7,570 nt of DNA from Actinomycetes bacterium (GTDB lineage Bacteria > Actinomycetota > Actinomycetes > Actinomycetales > Cellulomonadaceae), in the NCBI GenBank assembly GCA_023430425.1, contig JAEZAR010000278.1, forward strand, positions 1 to 7,570, written 5' to 3'. Positions 1 through 5,699 of this stretch are shown one piece after another. How positions within the stretch are numbered: the stretch's first letter is position 1; each line of letters starts with the position of its first letter. The position numbers and the translations under genes are program-made. Below the pieces are notes generated by a model. It saw only the letters and a list, made by a program, of their open reading frames with translations. It made no database searches and had not been told where the DNA came from.

Positions 1-1
1 G

Positions 2-226
2 CCGGCGGTCGACCTGCACGGCAACCTCAGCCAGAACGCGCGCGAGCGCAACCTCGAGGCGTTCTCGACCGGTGGCGTGCGCGTGCTCGTCGCGACCGAC
101 ATCGCGGCCCGCGGCATCCACGTCGACGACGTCGAGCTCGTGGTGCACGTCGACCCGCCCGCCGAGCACAAGGCGTTCCTGCACCGCTCCGGCCGCACGG
201 CGCGCGCCGGCTCGGGCGGCGCCGTC
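2..226 (+). pseudogene. DEAD-box RNA helicase, C-terminal fragment (plus-strand copy)
   Basis: Frame 2 encodes part of the second RecA-like domain of a superfamily 2 DEAD-box RNA helicase, an ATP-dependent enzyme that unwinds RNA duplexes in the cytoplasm. Visible are DLHGNLSQ, motif V (VLVATDIAARGIHV) and motif VI (HRSGRTAR), in the order expected. The fragment is cut by the window edge on the left. On the right it loses helicase similarity just after the GSGGAV residues (about 226), where the sequence becomes the antisense of a second helicase gene. It therefore has no natural C-terminus or stop; the frame merely stays open through antisense sequence to 1618. The protein is nearly the same as the minus-strand copy at 349-573, with several conservative differences and many third-base changes, so it is a paralogue or diverged allele and not an exact copy. 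Truncation by rearrangement or by misassembly is equally possible. Confidence 0.8.
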
Positions 227-573
227 GGGCCGACGAGGTCGACGAGCAGGGGCGTCCCCGGCCGGACGGCCTGCGGGGTCGCGGTGATCCGGGCCTGCCG
301 GGCGAGGGCGCGCACGTCGGCGACCTGCTCCGGCAGCACGATGGTGACGACGTCGCCGCCCGACCCGGCACGCGCCGTGCGCCCGGAGCGGTGCAGGTAC
401 GCCTTGTGCTCGGCGGGCGGGTCGACGTGCACGACGAGCTCGACGTCGTCGACGTGGATGCCGCGGGCGGCGATGTCGGTGGCGACGAGCACGCGGACGG
501 CGCCGGAGGAGAACGCTGCGAGGTTCCGCTCGCGGGCCGGCTGGCTGAGGTTGCCGTGCAGGTCCACGGCCGG
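2..573. repeat. Imperfect inverted repeat of helicase sequence
   Basis: Positions 2-226 and the reverse complement of 349-573 encode the same stretch of helicase (from PAVDLHGN to GSGG plus two residues). By hand count they differ at roughly 24 positions of about 225, mostly third codon bases, so the arms are near 89% identical. The spacer of about 122 bases (227-348) is the C-terminal coding part of the minus-strand gene. The join near 216-227 (gcggcgccgtcgg) fits both helicase frames, which is consistent with a microhomology junction. Confidence 0.8.
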
Positions 574-1374
574 GATCCCGGCGAGGGTGAGCTGCTTGGC
601 GAGCTTCTTGGCCTGGTGCTTGGTGCGCGTGAAGAGCAGACGGCGCCCGACGCCGGACGCGAGGTGCTCGACGACCTCCCGCTTGGCCTGGGCGCCGTCC
701 ACCGTGAACAGGTGGTGGGTCATCGCCGCGACCGGCGCCCGCTCGGGGTCCACCGACTGGCGCAGCGGGTCGTGCAGGAACTCGCGCACGAGGCGGTCGA
801 CGCCGTTGTCCAGGGTCGCGGAGAAGAGCAGCCGCTGGCCGCGGGCGGGGGTCGCGGCCATGATGCGCCGGACGCCGGGCAGGAAGCCGAGGTCGGCCAT
901 GTGGTCGGCCTCGTCGAGCACGGTGATCTCCACCGCGTCGAGGGTGAGGACGCCCTGCTTCAGCAGGTCCTCCAGGCGGCCGGGGCACGCGACGAGCACG
1001 TCGACGCCGGCCCGCAGGGCCTGCTCCTGGCGGTGCTGCGAGACGCCGCCGAAGACGGTGGAGACGCGCACGCCCACGGCCGCGGCGAGGGGGGTGACCT
1101 CCGCGGCGATCTGGGTGGCGAGCTCACGGGTCGGGGCGAGGATCAGTCCGCGCGGCCGGCGCGCCGCGGCCCGGGCGCCGGTGAGGCGGGCCACCACCGG
1201 GAGCGCGAACGCCAAGGTCTTGCCGGAGCCGGTGCGGCCGCGGCCGAGCACGTCCCGCCCGGCGAGGGTGCCGGGCAGCGTGGCGGCCTGGATCGGGAAG
1301 GGCTCGGTGATTCCGCGCGCCATGAGCACGCGGACGAGGGCCTCGGGCACGCCGAGGGAGGCAAAGGAAGGCAC
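223..1374 (-). CDS. DEAD-box ATP-dependent RNA helicase, 3' end lost at junction
   Basis: This is a DEAD-box RNA helicase with all main motifs in order, numbered from a GTG at 1374: PFPIQ Q-motif (about 25-29), Walker A TGSGKT (48-53), APTRELA, DEAD (154-157), SAT in LLFSATLD, ATDIAARGIHV and HRSGRTAR (328-335). It probably acts in RNA remodelling, ribosome assembly or cold adaptation, as is known for the family. I chose the GTG at 1374 because it gives a typical short start (PSFASLGVPEAL); an ATG at 1323 would cut into the region before the Q motif. After motif VI the protein continues plausibly to LVDLVGPTAP (about 220), then becomes the antisense of the plus-strand helicase fragment. No stop codon occurs before the window edge, so the true C-terminal tail is missing. 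It is divergent from the antiporter gene at 1615. Confidence 0.88.
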
Positions 1375-1614
1375 AGGTGGGTTCGCTCTCGTGAGGTCGA
1401 TGGTCGGGGCTCGCGGCGGCGTGAACGGGGCTGTTCTCGAGGATGCTGCGCCTCGGGGGCCCGCCGGTGCTCCACGACGTAGGGCGCGCAGATCGCGCGG
1501 CTCTCGGGGTCAGTATGCCCTACCGGGTATCGGCCTGTCGCGGAGTCGTCCCATGACGCTCGCCGCGCCGCGGGTCGTCGGCGCACGACGGGCGGCGTCC
1601 GGGAAGGTGTACCC
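1375..1614. promoter_or_regulatory. Divergent intergenic region, helicase / antiporter
   Basis: About 240 bases separate the helicase start from the antiporter start. The genes are divergent, so promoters for both should lie here. I see no convincing sigma-70-type pair. A weak minus-strand candidate is GCGACA followed 18 bases later by CATACT (around 1510-1545). A small perfect palindrome, TACCGGGTA, lies at 1521-1529 and could be an operator half or chance. No riboswitch, terminator or small gene was recognised. Confidence 0.35.
1601..1607 (+). promoter_or_regulatory. Ribosome binding site of the antiporter gene
   Basis: GGGAAGG lies 7 bases before the GTG at 1615. It supports GTG 1615 as the start; no better in-frame start precedes the hydrophobic first segment. 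Confidence 0.6.
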
Positions 1615-2706
1615 GTGACCTGGCTCCTGCTGCTCGCCGGCCTCGCCCTCCTCGTGCTCGGGGGCGAGACTCTCGTGCGGGGCGCCGGCGCGCTGGCGCG
1701 CTCCTTCGGCGTCTCGCCCCTCGTCGTGGGGCTCACGGTGGTCTCCTTCGCGACGTCCGCCCCCGAGCTGGCGGTGACCCTGGGCGCCACGCTCGCGGGG
1801 AACCCGGGGCTCGCGGTGGGCAACGTGATCGGCTCGAACACCGCCAACATCCTGCTGGTCCTGGGCGTCGCGGGCGTCATCACCCCGCTCGCCGTGCGGC
1901 TCCCGGTGGTCCGGCGGGACGTCCCGGTGCTCGTCGGCATCTCCGTGCTCCTCGTCGTGCTGAGCGTGGGCGGCGTGGTCACCCGCGTCGACGGGCTCGT
2001 CCTCCTCGCCCTGCTCGTGGCCTACTCGGTCTGGGCGGTCGTCCGGAGCCGGCGCCACGGGGGGGCAGACGAGGACGACGCCGCACCCGTGCCGGGCGCC
2101 GCGCCCGGACCGCGGGTACCCCTCGCCCTCGTGCTGGTGGCGGTCGGCGTCGCCCTGCTGGTCCTGGGCGCGCGCTGGCTCGTGGACGGCGCCACCGACA
2201 TCGCCGGCGCGCTCGGGATGAGCGACATGGTGATCGGGCTGACCGTGGTCGCGGTCGGGACGTCGCTGCCGGAGCTGGCGACGTCGGTCATCGCCGCGGT
2301 GCGCGGCGACGTCCAGATGGCCGTCGGGAACGCGGTGGGCAGCTGCATCTTCAACATCGGTGCGGTGATGGGCCTGACCGCCCTCATCTCCCCGACGGGC
2401 GTGCCGATCGCCGCCAGCGCGCTCCGGTTCGACCTGCCCGTCATGGTGGCGGTCGCGCTGGCCCTGCTGCCGATCGCCTTCACCGGGCTGCGGATCGCCC
2501 GCTGGGAGGCCGCGCTCTTCGTCCTGCTGTACGCCGCCTACGTGACGTACCTGCTGATGGACTCCGCGGGCCACTCGGCGCTGCCGCAGTACAGCACCGT
2601 CATGCTGGCCTTCGTCCTCCCGATCACGGCGCTGACCCTCATCGTCCTCGCGACGTACGAGCTGGGGCTGCGCCGCGGGCGGCGGGAGGCGGAACGCGGC
2701 TCGTGA
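1615..2706 (+). CDS. Calcium/sodium antiporter, CaxA/YrbG family
   Basis: The 363-residue integral membrane protein belongs to the bacterial K+-dependent Na+/Ca2+ exchanger-related family (TIGR00367-type, two Na_Ca_ex domains), which exchanges cytoplasmic Ca2+ for Na+ or H+ across the membrane. Two inverted-topology halves each carry the ion-binding alpha repeat: alpha-1 at about 43-85 (SFATSAPELAVTLGATL, then GNVIGSNTANILLVLG) and alpha-2 at about 211-253 (AVGTSLPELATSVIAAV, then GNAVGSCIFNIGAVMG). The key Glu of each half, in SAPEL and SLPEL, is present. About ten to eleven hydrophobic segments are visible. A charged cytoplasmic loop (about 144-167, RSRRHGGADEDD) separates the halves. The last helix (about 328-346) ends in a basic tail, RRGRREAERGS. 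The gene starts at GTG behind a good ribosome binding site and looks intact. It appears to be monocistronic, with convergent toxin-locus debris downstream. Confidence 0.93.
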   Translation: MTWLLLLAGLALLVLGGETLVRGAGALARSFGVSPLVVGLTVVSFATSAPELAVTLGATLAGNPGLAVGNVIGSNTANILLVLGVAGVITPLAVRLPVVRRDVPVLVGISVLLVVLSVGGVVTRVDGLVLLALLVAYSVWAVVRSRRHGGADEDDAAPVPGAAPGPRVPLALVLVAVGVALLVLGARWLVDGATDIAGALGMSDMVIGLTVVAVGTSLPELATSVIAAVRGDVQMAVGNAVGSCIFNIGAVMGLTALISPTGVPIAASALRFDLPVMVAVALALLPIAFTGLRIARWEAALFVLLYAAYVTYLLMDSAGHSALPQYSTVMLAFVLPITALTLIVLATYELGLRRGRREAERGS

Positions 2707-2789
2707 CCGCGAGCCGTTGCCGTGAGAGCCGTCCCGGCGACGCAACGCACCGAGGAGCGGAAGACCTCGGACGCGGGGGGCAAGCCTCG

Positions 2790-2890
2790 GGAGGCCGCGA
2801 GGTGATCGATGAGCCTTCGGACCAAGGCGCCGGCGCCGACCAGGGCGCCGGCCGCGGTCACCCCCCTATCGATCGCGTTGGCCGTCCACC
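2790..2890 (-). pseudogene. Decayed Rhs linker fragment
   Basis: On the minus strand, just past the terminator of the left repeat, the frame reads TANAIDRGVTAAGALVGAG followed by ALVRR. This aligns without gaps to TAQALIMGATAAAALVGAG followed by AVVRV in the Rhs module at 4204-5316 (about its residues 201-223). The DNA matches as well: 2829-2864 agrees with about 4663-4698 at all but a few positions. Similarity ends at about 2800, and the frame then runs through unrelated residues into the antisense of the antiporter gene. I see no start, toxin tip or immunity gene. I read it as the remnant of an earlier orphan Rhs module. The 2707-2790 stretch next to it holds nothing I recognise. Confidence 0.5.
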
Positions 2891-2901
2891 CCCACGACAA
2901 A

Positions 2902-2930
2902 GCCCGCCTCCCGCGACGCGGGAAACGGGC
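2902..2930 (-). terminator. Hairpin terminator after the tRNA-Ala end (left)
   Basis: On the minus strand a GC-rich stem (CCCGTTTCCCGCG pairing with CGCGGGAGGCGGG, two G-U pairs) is followed by CTTTGT. The placement just after a tRNA 3' end suggests it is the original tRNA gene's rho-independent terminator. The U-tract is short. Confidence 0.6.
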
Positions 2931-2957
2931 CCTGACCAGCAGCACTTTCGGTCGGTC

Positions 2958-2993
2958 GGTGGAGCTGAGGGGACTCGAACCCCTGACTCCCTG
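2958..2993 (-). pseudogene. tRNA-Ala 3' fragment (left)
   Basis: The minus strand reads CAGGGAGTC, then the T arm AGGGG-TTCGAGT-CCCCT, then acceptor strand CAGCTCC and ACC. This is the 3' half of a tRNA whose 5' acceptor strand would be GGGGCTG, as in actinobacterial tRNA-Ala. The D arm and anticodon loop are missing: upstream sequence (after GATT) cannot complete the anticodon stem. It is therefore an integration-type remnant and not a working tRNA. It differs from the right copy by one base in the variable region (GGGAGTC against GGGGGTC). Confidence 0.75.
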
Positions 2994-3274
2994 AATCGGC
3001 AGACACAGACTATGCGCCTGCGGACACATCGAGCCGGCACGACCCGCCTCGAACCATCTCGCCACCTGATCAGGAACGACGCCGGAATCCGTCGACGGGA
3101 CCCCTCGGCACTACCTACTGACCTCGAGCCAGTTCGAGCGGTCTCGCGGTTTATTTCCGTCCACTTTGTGTCCACTGCGACGCGATGGCACAAGCGCGCC
3201 CACACGGCGATACCCGACGGCGTCCCTGCATGCCTTGAGGGGGCATTCTGCCTACGGCCTGCGAACCGTGGGTA

Positions 3275-4195
3275 CTAGGCGACGTCGCCGCCCGTTACCC
3301 ACTCGGCCTCTCGACAGATCAAGTCGACTCCACGCCGCCTGGCGGCGAGGTCGCCCGAAAGGACTGTCGGGTCGAGGACCGCAAGCGCATCGGCACCGGT
3401 CGGCCCCTGCGCGACCATACGCTCCATCGCGACCTGCAGTCCGTTGCTCCAGGACGGCCTTCCGTCAGCTTCCAGGGCCCTAAGGACGCTCCTGGCCGTC
3501 CTGACCTTCGGCTTGAAGACCAGATGCGACGTGTCTGCGGGCAGGATCGCGTCGCCAAGACCAATGCCCCAGAAACCGCAGAATCGGAGTCGCGCTCCCT
3601 CAAAGTTGACGCCCCGCATCTCGTTCGCTGTCGCGCGCAGCCGTCTCTTGTGCGTTGCGTAGCGGCGAAACGTCACATCCTTCACCATGCCAGCGAACCG
3701 AGATCTTTCGTGCACAGAACCTTGAAAGTCAACAGCGTCGAGCCGCGCACCCGCGAAGTCGCAGTCAACATACCGTTCGTCGAGATGGAATGTCGCGCGC
3801 AGGTCGGAGCGCGAGAAGTCCACCCGATCCCAGAGCGTCGGGCGCGACCATCGACGCCGGGCCCCCGACATGTTGAACTCCTTCAGCCTGGCGTCTCGAA
3901 AGCGACATTCGCGCCACTCGCTCGCCTCCGTGTACCAATCGATCAACACGCTGTCGTCGAACACGCAATTCGTGACGACAGAGTCGACGACTTCGACGTC
4001 CGACCACCTTGAGCCACGGAAGTTGACCGATTCGACCGTCACCCCGTGTAGGCGCGCCGGCGGAAGGACCGCTTGACGCTCCTCGAGCACCGTCGCATCA
4101 AGAATCCACCGTCCATCCCCATCGCGCTCCAACCCCAGGTGCGCCAGGGATTCTCCGGACTGAAGCGCCCTGAGAACGTCGTCACCGAAGCTCAT
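3275..4195 (-). CDS. Pentapeptide-repeat protein, probable immunity to the adjacent Rhs toxin
   Basis: The 306-residue protein contains irregular pentapeptide-type repeats (aromatic or Leu every five residues) from about residue 55 to 210: VNFRGSRWSDV, CRFRDARLKEFNMSGA, VDFSRSDLRATF, CDFAGARLDAVDFQGS, VNFEGARLRFCGF. Such repeats fold as a right-handed quadrilateral beta helix. The C-terminal third (about 230-306) is non-repetitive and probably helical. There is no signal peptide. The ATG at 4195 has GGAG 5 bases upstream and lies 8 bases after the stop of the Rhs toxin gene, so the two are almost certainly co-transcribed. In polymorphic toxin loci the gene directly after the toxin encodes its immunity protein, and pentapeptide proteins are known in that role; this assignment is inference from position. 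The gene is visibly more A/T-rich than the antiporter and helicase genes, as expected for acquired DNA. An upstream in-frame start (4291) would overlap the toxin and has no support. Confidence 0.75.
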   Translation of the reverse strand: MSFGDDVLRALQSGESLAHLGLERDGDGRWILDATVLEERQAVLPPARLHGVTVESVNFRGSRWSDVEVVDSVVTNCVFDDSVLIDWYTEASEWRECRFRDARLKEFNMSGARRRWSRPTLWDRVDFSRSDLRATFHLDERYVDCDFAGARLDAVDFQGSVHERSRFAGMVKDVTFRRYATHKRRLRATANEMRGVNFEGARLRFCGFWGIGLGDAILPADTSHLVFKPKVRTARSVLRALEADGRPSWSNGLQVAMERMVAQGPTGADALAVLDPTVLSGDLAARRRGVDLICREAEWVTGGDVA

Positions 4196-4198
4196 GAA

Positions 4199-4204
4199 CG
4201 CTCC
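4199..4204 (-). promoter_or_regulatory. Ribosome binding site of the pentapeptide-repeat gene
   Basis: On the minus strand TAGGAG, which overlaps the toxin stop codon TAG, precedes the ATG at 4195 with 5 bases between GGAG and ATG. It fixes the start and implies translational coupling to the toxin gene. Confidence 0.6.
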
Positions 4205-5316
4205 TATCTGTAGATGATTCCGGTCGCCCCCGACGAGCCATACCTTCGAACATGAGCAGGTAGGGCTGCCCGCGTCGTCACGTCGTACCACCGGCCCGTG
4301 GCACGCGAAGTGAAGTCAGCACAACGAGCTCCGCGCGCGCACACGGTGAGACGGCTGCTCAAGTACCTGCTGTTGCTCACAGCCTGACGCACCGCGTTGT
4401 CGATCCTCTCACCCCGGAACACCGCGGCCATGTGCGGCCTCGCCCGAGCAGCCAGAGCTTGTCGCTCGGTGAGCTGAACGGTTCGAGCTGCCCGCCTCGC
4501 GTGAAAGCTGAGGCGCGCGGTGATTTGGACGTGCTCGATCGCATCACGCGCTCGCACCGCGACGGTGGAGAGGCTTCGGGCCGCCCTCGTCGCGCCGGCT
4601 GCGACGCGGCCAGTGGAGACTGCGGTCGAGACCGCCCGTGCGGCGACGCGCACGACGGCGCCGGCTCCGACGAGGGCGGCGGCCGCGGTCGCCCCCATGA
4701 TCAAGGCTTGGGCGGTGTTGCCCGGCGCGGCGTACGCCACCGCCGACACCCCGGCCGCGGCCGCGCCGATCGGGCCGGGGATCACCGAGGCGATCTCTCC
4801 CACCGCCGCGACCACGTTCAGGATCGACCCGAAGGAGAACGTCCCGCCCAGGTCGGTGCAGTTGACCGGGTCCGCCGAGCAGTAGTCATACGCCGACGCC
4901 GAGCCCCCGGGCACCGGGTCGGGCGACATGAACCGTCCGGTGGCCGGCTGATACAGCCGCACCCCCATCAGGACCACACCACCCAGGGCCTCCCCCGAGC
5001 GCTGGAACGCCCCGAGCCACCCATACCGGCCCGGCGAGGGCGCGCCCGAGCCGAGGTTGATCGGGACACCGAACTCATCCGCACGGAAGTACTTCAGGCC
5101 CGCCCACGTCGGTGTGGTCGTCGAGTTCGCCAGCGGCAGGGTGCCGACCACGTCCCCGTGCAGGTCCACCAGGTGGATCACCCGACCACCGGTGAGCGTG
5201 GTGGTGATCGCCAGATCCCCCTCCACTCCGGAGACGTACCGGGTCACGTCCGAGGGCAGCGTCGAGTCCTCCAGCACCCACGCCGGCTCATCAGAGTCCG
5301 TCGCGTAGTGCGACAC
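4204..5316 (-). CDS. Orphan Rhs core fragment with C-terminal toxin domain
   Basis: From a GTG at 5316 the frame gives 370 residues. Residues 1-90 are Rhs/YD-repeat sequence (HYATDSDEPAWVLED, DLHGDVVGTLPL). Residues 97-158 are the Rhs repeat-associated core (RYGWLGAFQRSGEALGG, RLYQPATGRFMSPDP, AYDYCSADPVNCTDLGG), which normally closes the Rhs shell and marks the toxin boundary. A glycine/alanine-rich, probably membrane-active linker follows (about 165-255), then a variable tip (about 285-370) ending RWYDVTTRAALPAHVRRYG and GIIYR. The tip lacks the HINT domain of the upstream toxin. Its D-F/W-Y-D-V-T-T pattern with a later H and RYG resembles tips predicted to be restriction-endonuclease-like nucleases, but I cannot name the family. 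A full Rhs protein is 1,500 residues or more, so over three quarters is missing. The frame is open back to 5904 through the repeat, making the true start uncertain; no ribosome binding site is convincing at 5316. It may act only after recombination onto a full Rhs gene. Confidence 0.8.
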   Translation of the reverse strand: MSHYATDSDEPAWVLEDSTLPSDVTRYVSGVEGDLAITTTLTGGRVIHLVDLHGDVVGTLPLANSTTTPTWAGLKYFRADEFGVPINLGSGAPSPGRYGWLGAFQRSGEALGGVVLMGVRLYQPATGRFMSPDPVPGGSASAYDYCSADPVNCTDLGGTFSFGSILNVVAAVGEIASVIPGPIGAAAAGVSAVAYAAPGNTAQALIMGATAAAALVGAGAVVRVAARAVSTAVSTGRVAAGATRAARSLSTVAVRARDAIEHVQITARLSFHARRAARTVQLTERQALAARARPHMAAVFRGERIDNAVRQAVSNSRYLSSRLTVCARGARCADFTSRATGRWYDVTTRAALPAHVRRYGSSGATGIIYR

Positions 5317-5407
5317 CTTCGTGATCGACGACGCCCCCCGGCACCAGGCGCGGCAATCGCGGCGGCGCCATCGGGACCGCCGGCAGGCCCGGCCCTGGCG
5401 ACTATGT
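5317..5407 (-). other. Junction between attachment-like repeat and truncated Rhs core
   Basis: The roughly 90 bases between the repeat and the first clear Rhs residues encode no recognisable Rhs sequence beyond ASSITK immediately before VSHYATD. The 5' break point of the Rhs module therefore lies at about 5335-5400. A GTGGACAC motif adjoins the repeat. No promoter was recognised. Confidence 0.4.
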
Positions 5408-5425
5408 GTCCACTCCCACGACAAA

Positions 5426-5453
5426 GCCCGCCTCCCGCAACGCGGGAAACGGG
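5426..5453 (-). terminator. Hairpin terminator after the tRNA-Ala end (right)
   Basis: It has the same stem as the left copy, with one loop base changed (GCAACGC against GCGACGC), followed on the minus strand by CTTTGT. If it works, it blocks transcription arriving from the upstream toxin operon, so the Rhs module at 5316-4204 would need its own promoter or be silent. Confidence 0.6.
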
Positions 5454-5470
5454 CCCTGACCTGCACTTTC

Positions 5471-5506
5471 GGTGGAGCTGAGGGGACTCGAACCCCTGAC
5501 CCCCTG
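5471..5506 (-). pseudogene. tRNA-Ala 3' fragment (right)
   Basis: The minus strand carries CAGGGGGTC, T arm AGGGG-TTCGAGT-CCCCT, and acceptor CAGCTCC with ACC. This is a perfect 3' end of an actinobacterial tRNA-Ala with no 5' half, since the preceding GTCCGATT does not supply an anticodon arm. It is read as an attachment-site core. Confidence 0.75.
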
Positions 5507-5699
5507 AATCGGACGACACCGACTGCGCGCCTGCCGACACATCGAGACGACACGAGCCGCCTCGGACCATCTCGCCACCTGATCAGGAACGACGCCGGAA
5601 TCCGTCGGCGGTACCCCTCGACAGTACCGTCTCGTCTCGACCCATCTCGAGCCGTGTCGCGACCCTTTTCCGTCCACTTTGTGTCCACCGTGCGACCGG

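Larger units (their letters stand above)
2884..3175 (-). repeat. Attachment-site-like direct repeat, left copy
   Basis: This 292-base block matches 5408-5688 in the same orientation. Read on the minus strand, each copy has TGTCCAC-type motifs at the outer end (3169-3175 and 3159-3164, inside gtccactttgtgtccac on the plus strand), about 160 bases of conserved spacer, the 3' 36 bases of a tRNA-Ala gene, a hairpin terminator, and another GTCCAC at the inner end (2884-2889). A tRNA 3' end combined with short repeated motifs is what integrases of tRNA-targeting elements leave at an element end. No integrase is present in the window. Confidence 0.75.
2884..5688 (-). mobile_element. Putative toxin/immunity cassette bounded by tRNA-Ala attachment-like repeats
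   Basis: Two direct repeats with tRNA-Ala 3' ends enclose exactly one truncated Rhs core with toxin tip and one immunity gene, all in one orientation. Recombination between the repeats would remove or insert a circle of 2,524 bases carrying the pair. There is no recombinase inside, so movement would need an enzyme in trans or homologous recombination. Alternatively the repeats are ends of larger elements that have eroded. The boundaries are visible; the mobility is inferred. Confidence 0.4.
5408..5688 (-). repeat. Attachment-site-like direct repeat, right copy
   Basis: This 281-base partner of 2884-3175 is in the same orientation, its start 2,524 bases away. TGTCCAC occurs at 5407-5413 and 5682-5688 and GTCCAC at 5672-5677. 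The terminator and tRNA-Ala end are conserved. The middle section (about 5510-5670) shows scattered substitutions and small indels relative to the left copy, so the two have diverged and are not a recent exact duplication. Confidence 0.75.

Noticed and set aside
77..1618. A 513-codon plus-strand frame and another at 391-1482
   Set aside because: Beyond about 226 they are antisense to the minus-strand helicase, low-complexity Arg/Ser/Gly-rich and without motifs; the DEAD-box motifs are all on the other strand.
1510..2745. A 411-codon minus-strand frame
   Set aside because: It is His/Arg/Gly/Asp-rich shadow coding opposite the antiporter gene.
2958..2993. A complete tRNA gene
   Set aside because: Only the T arm and 3' acceptor strand are present in either copy; no D arm, anticodon arm or 5' acceptor strand was found nearby.
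2703..3278. A 191-codon plus-strand frame over the left repeat
   Set aside because: It crosses the tRNA remnant and terminator and has no recognisable domain.
4432..5481. A 349-codon plus-strand frame
   Set aside because: It is antisense to the Rhs core and linker and has the composition of a GC-rich shadow frame.
2884..5688. An integrase or transposase gene within the repeat-bounded unit
   Set aside because: No frame shows tyrosine or serine recombinase motifs, and no terminal inverted repeats with a transposase were found.
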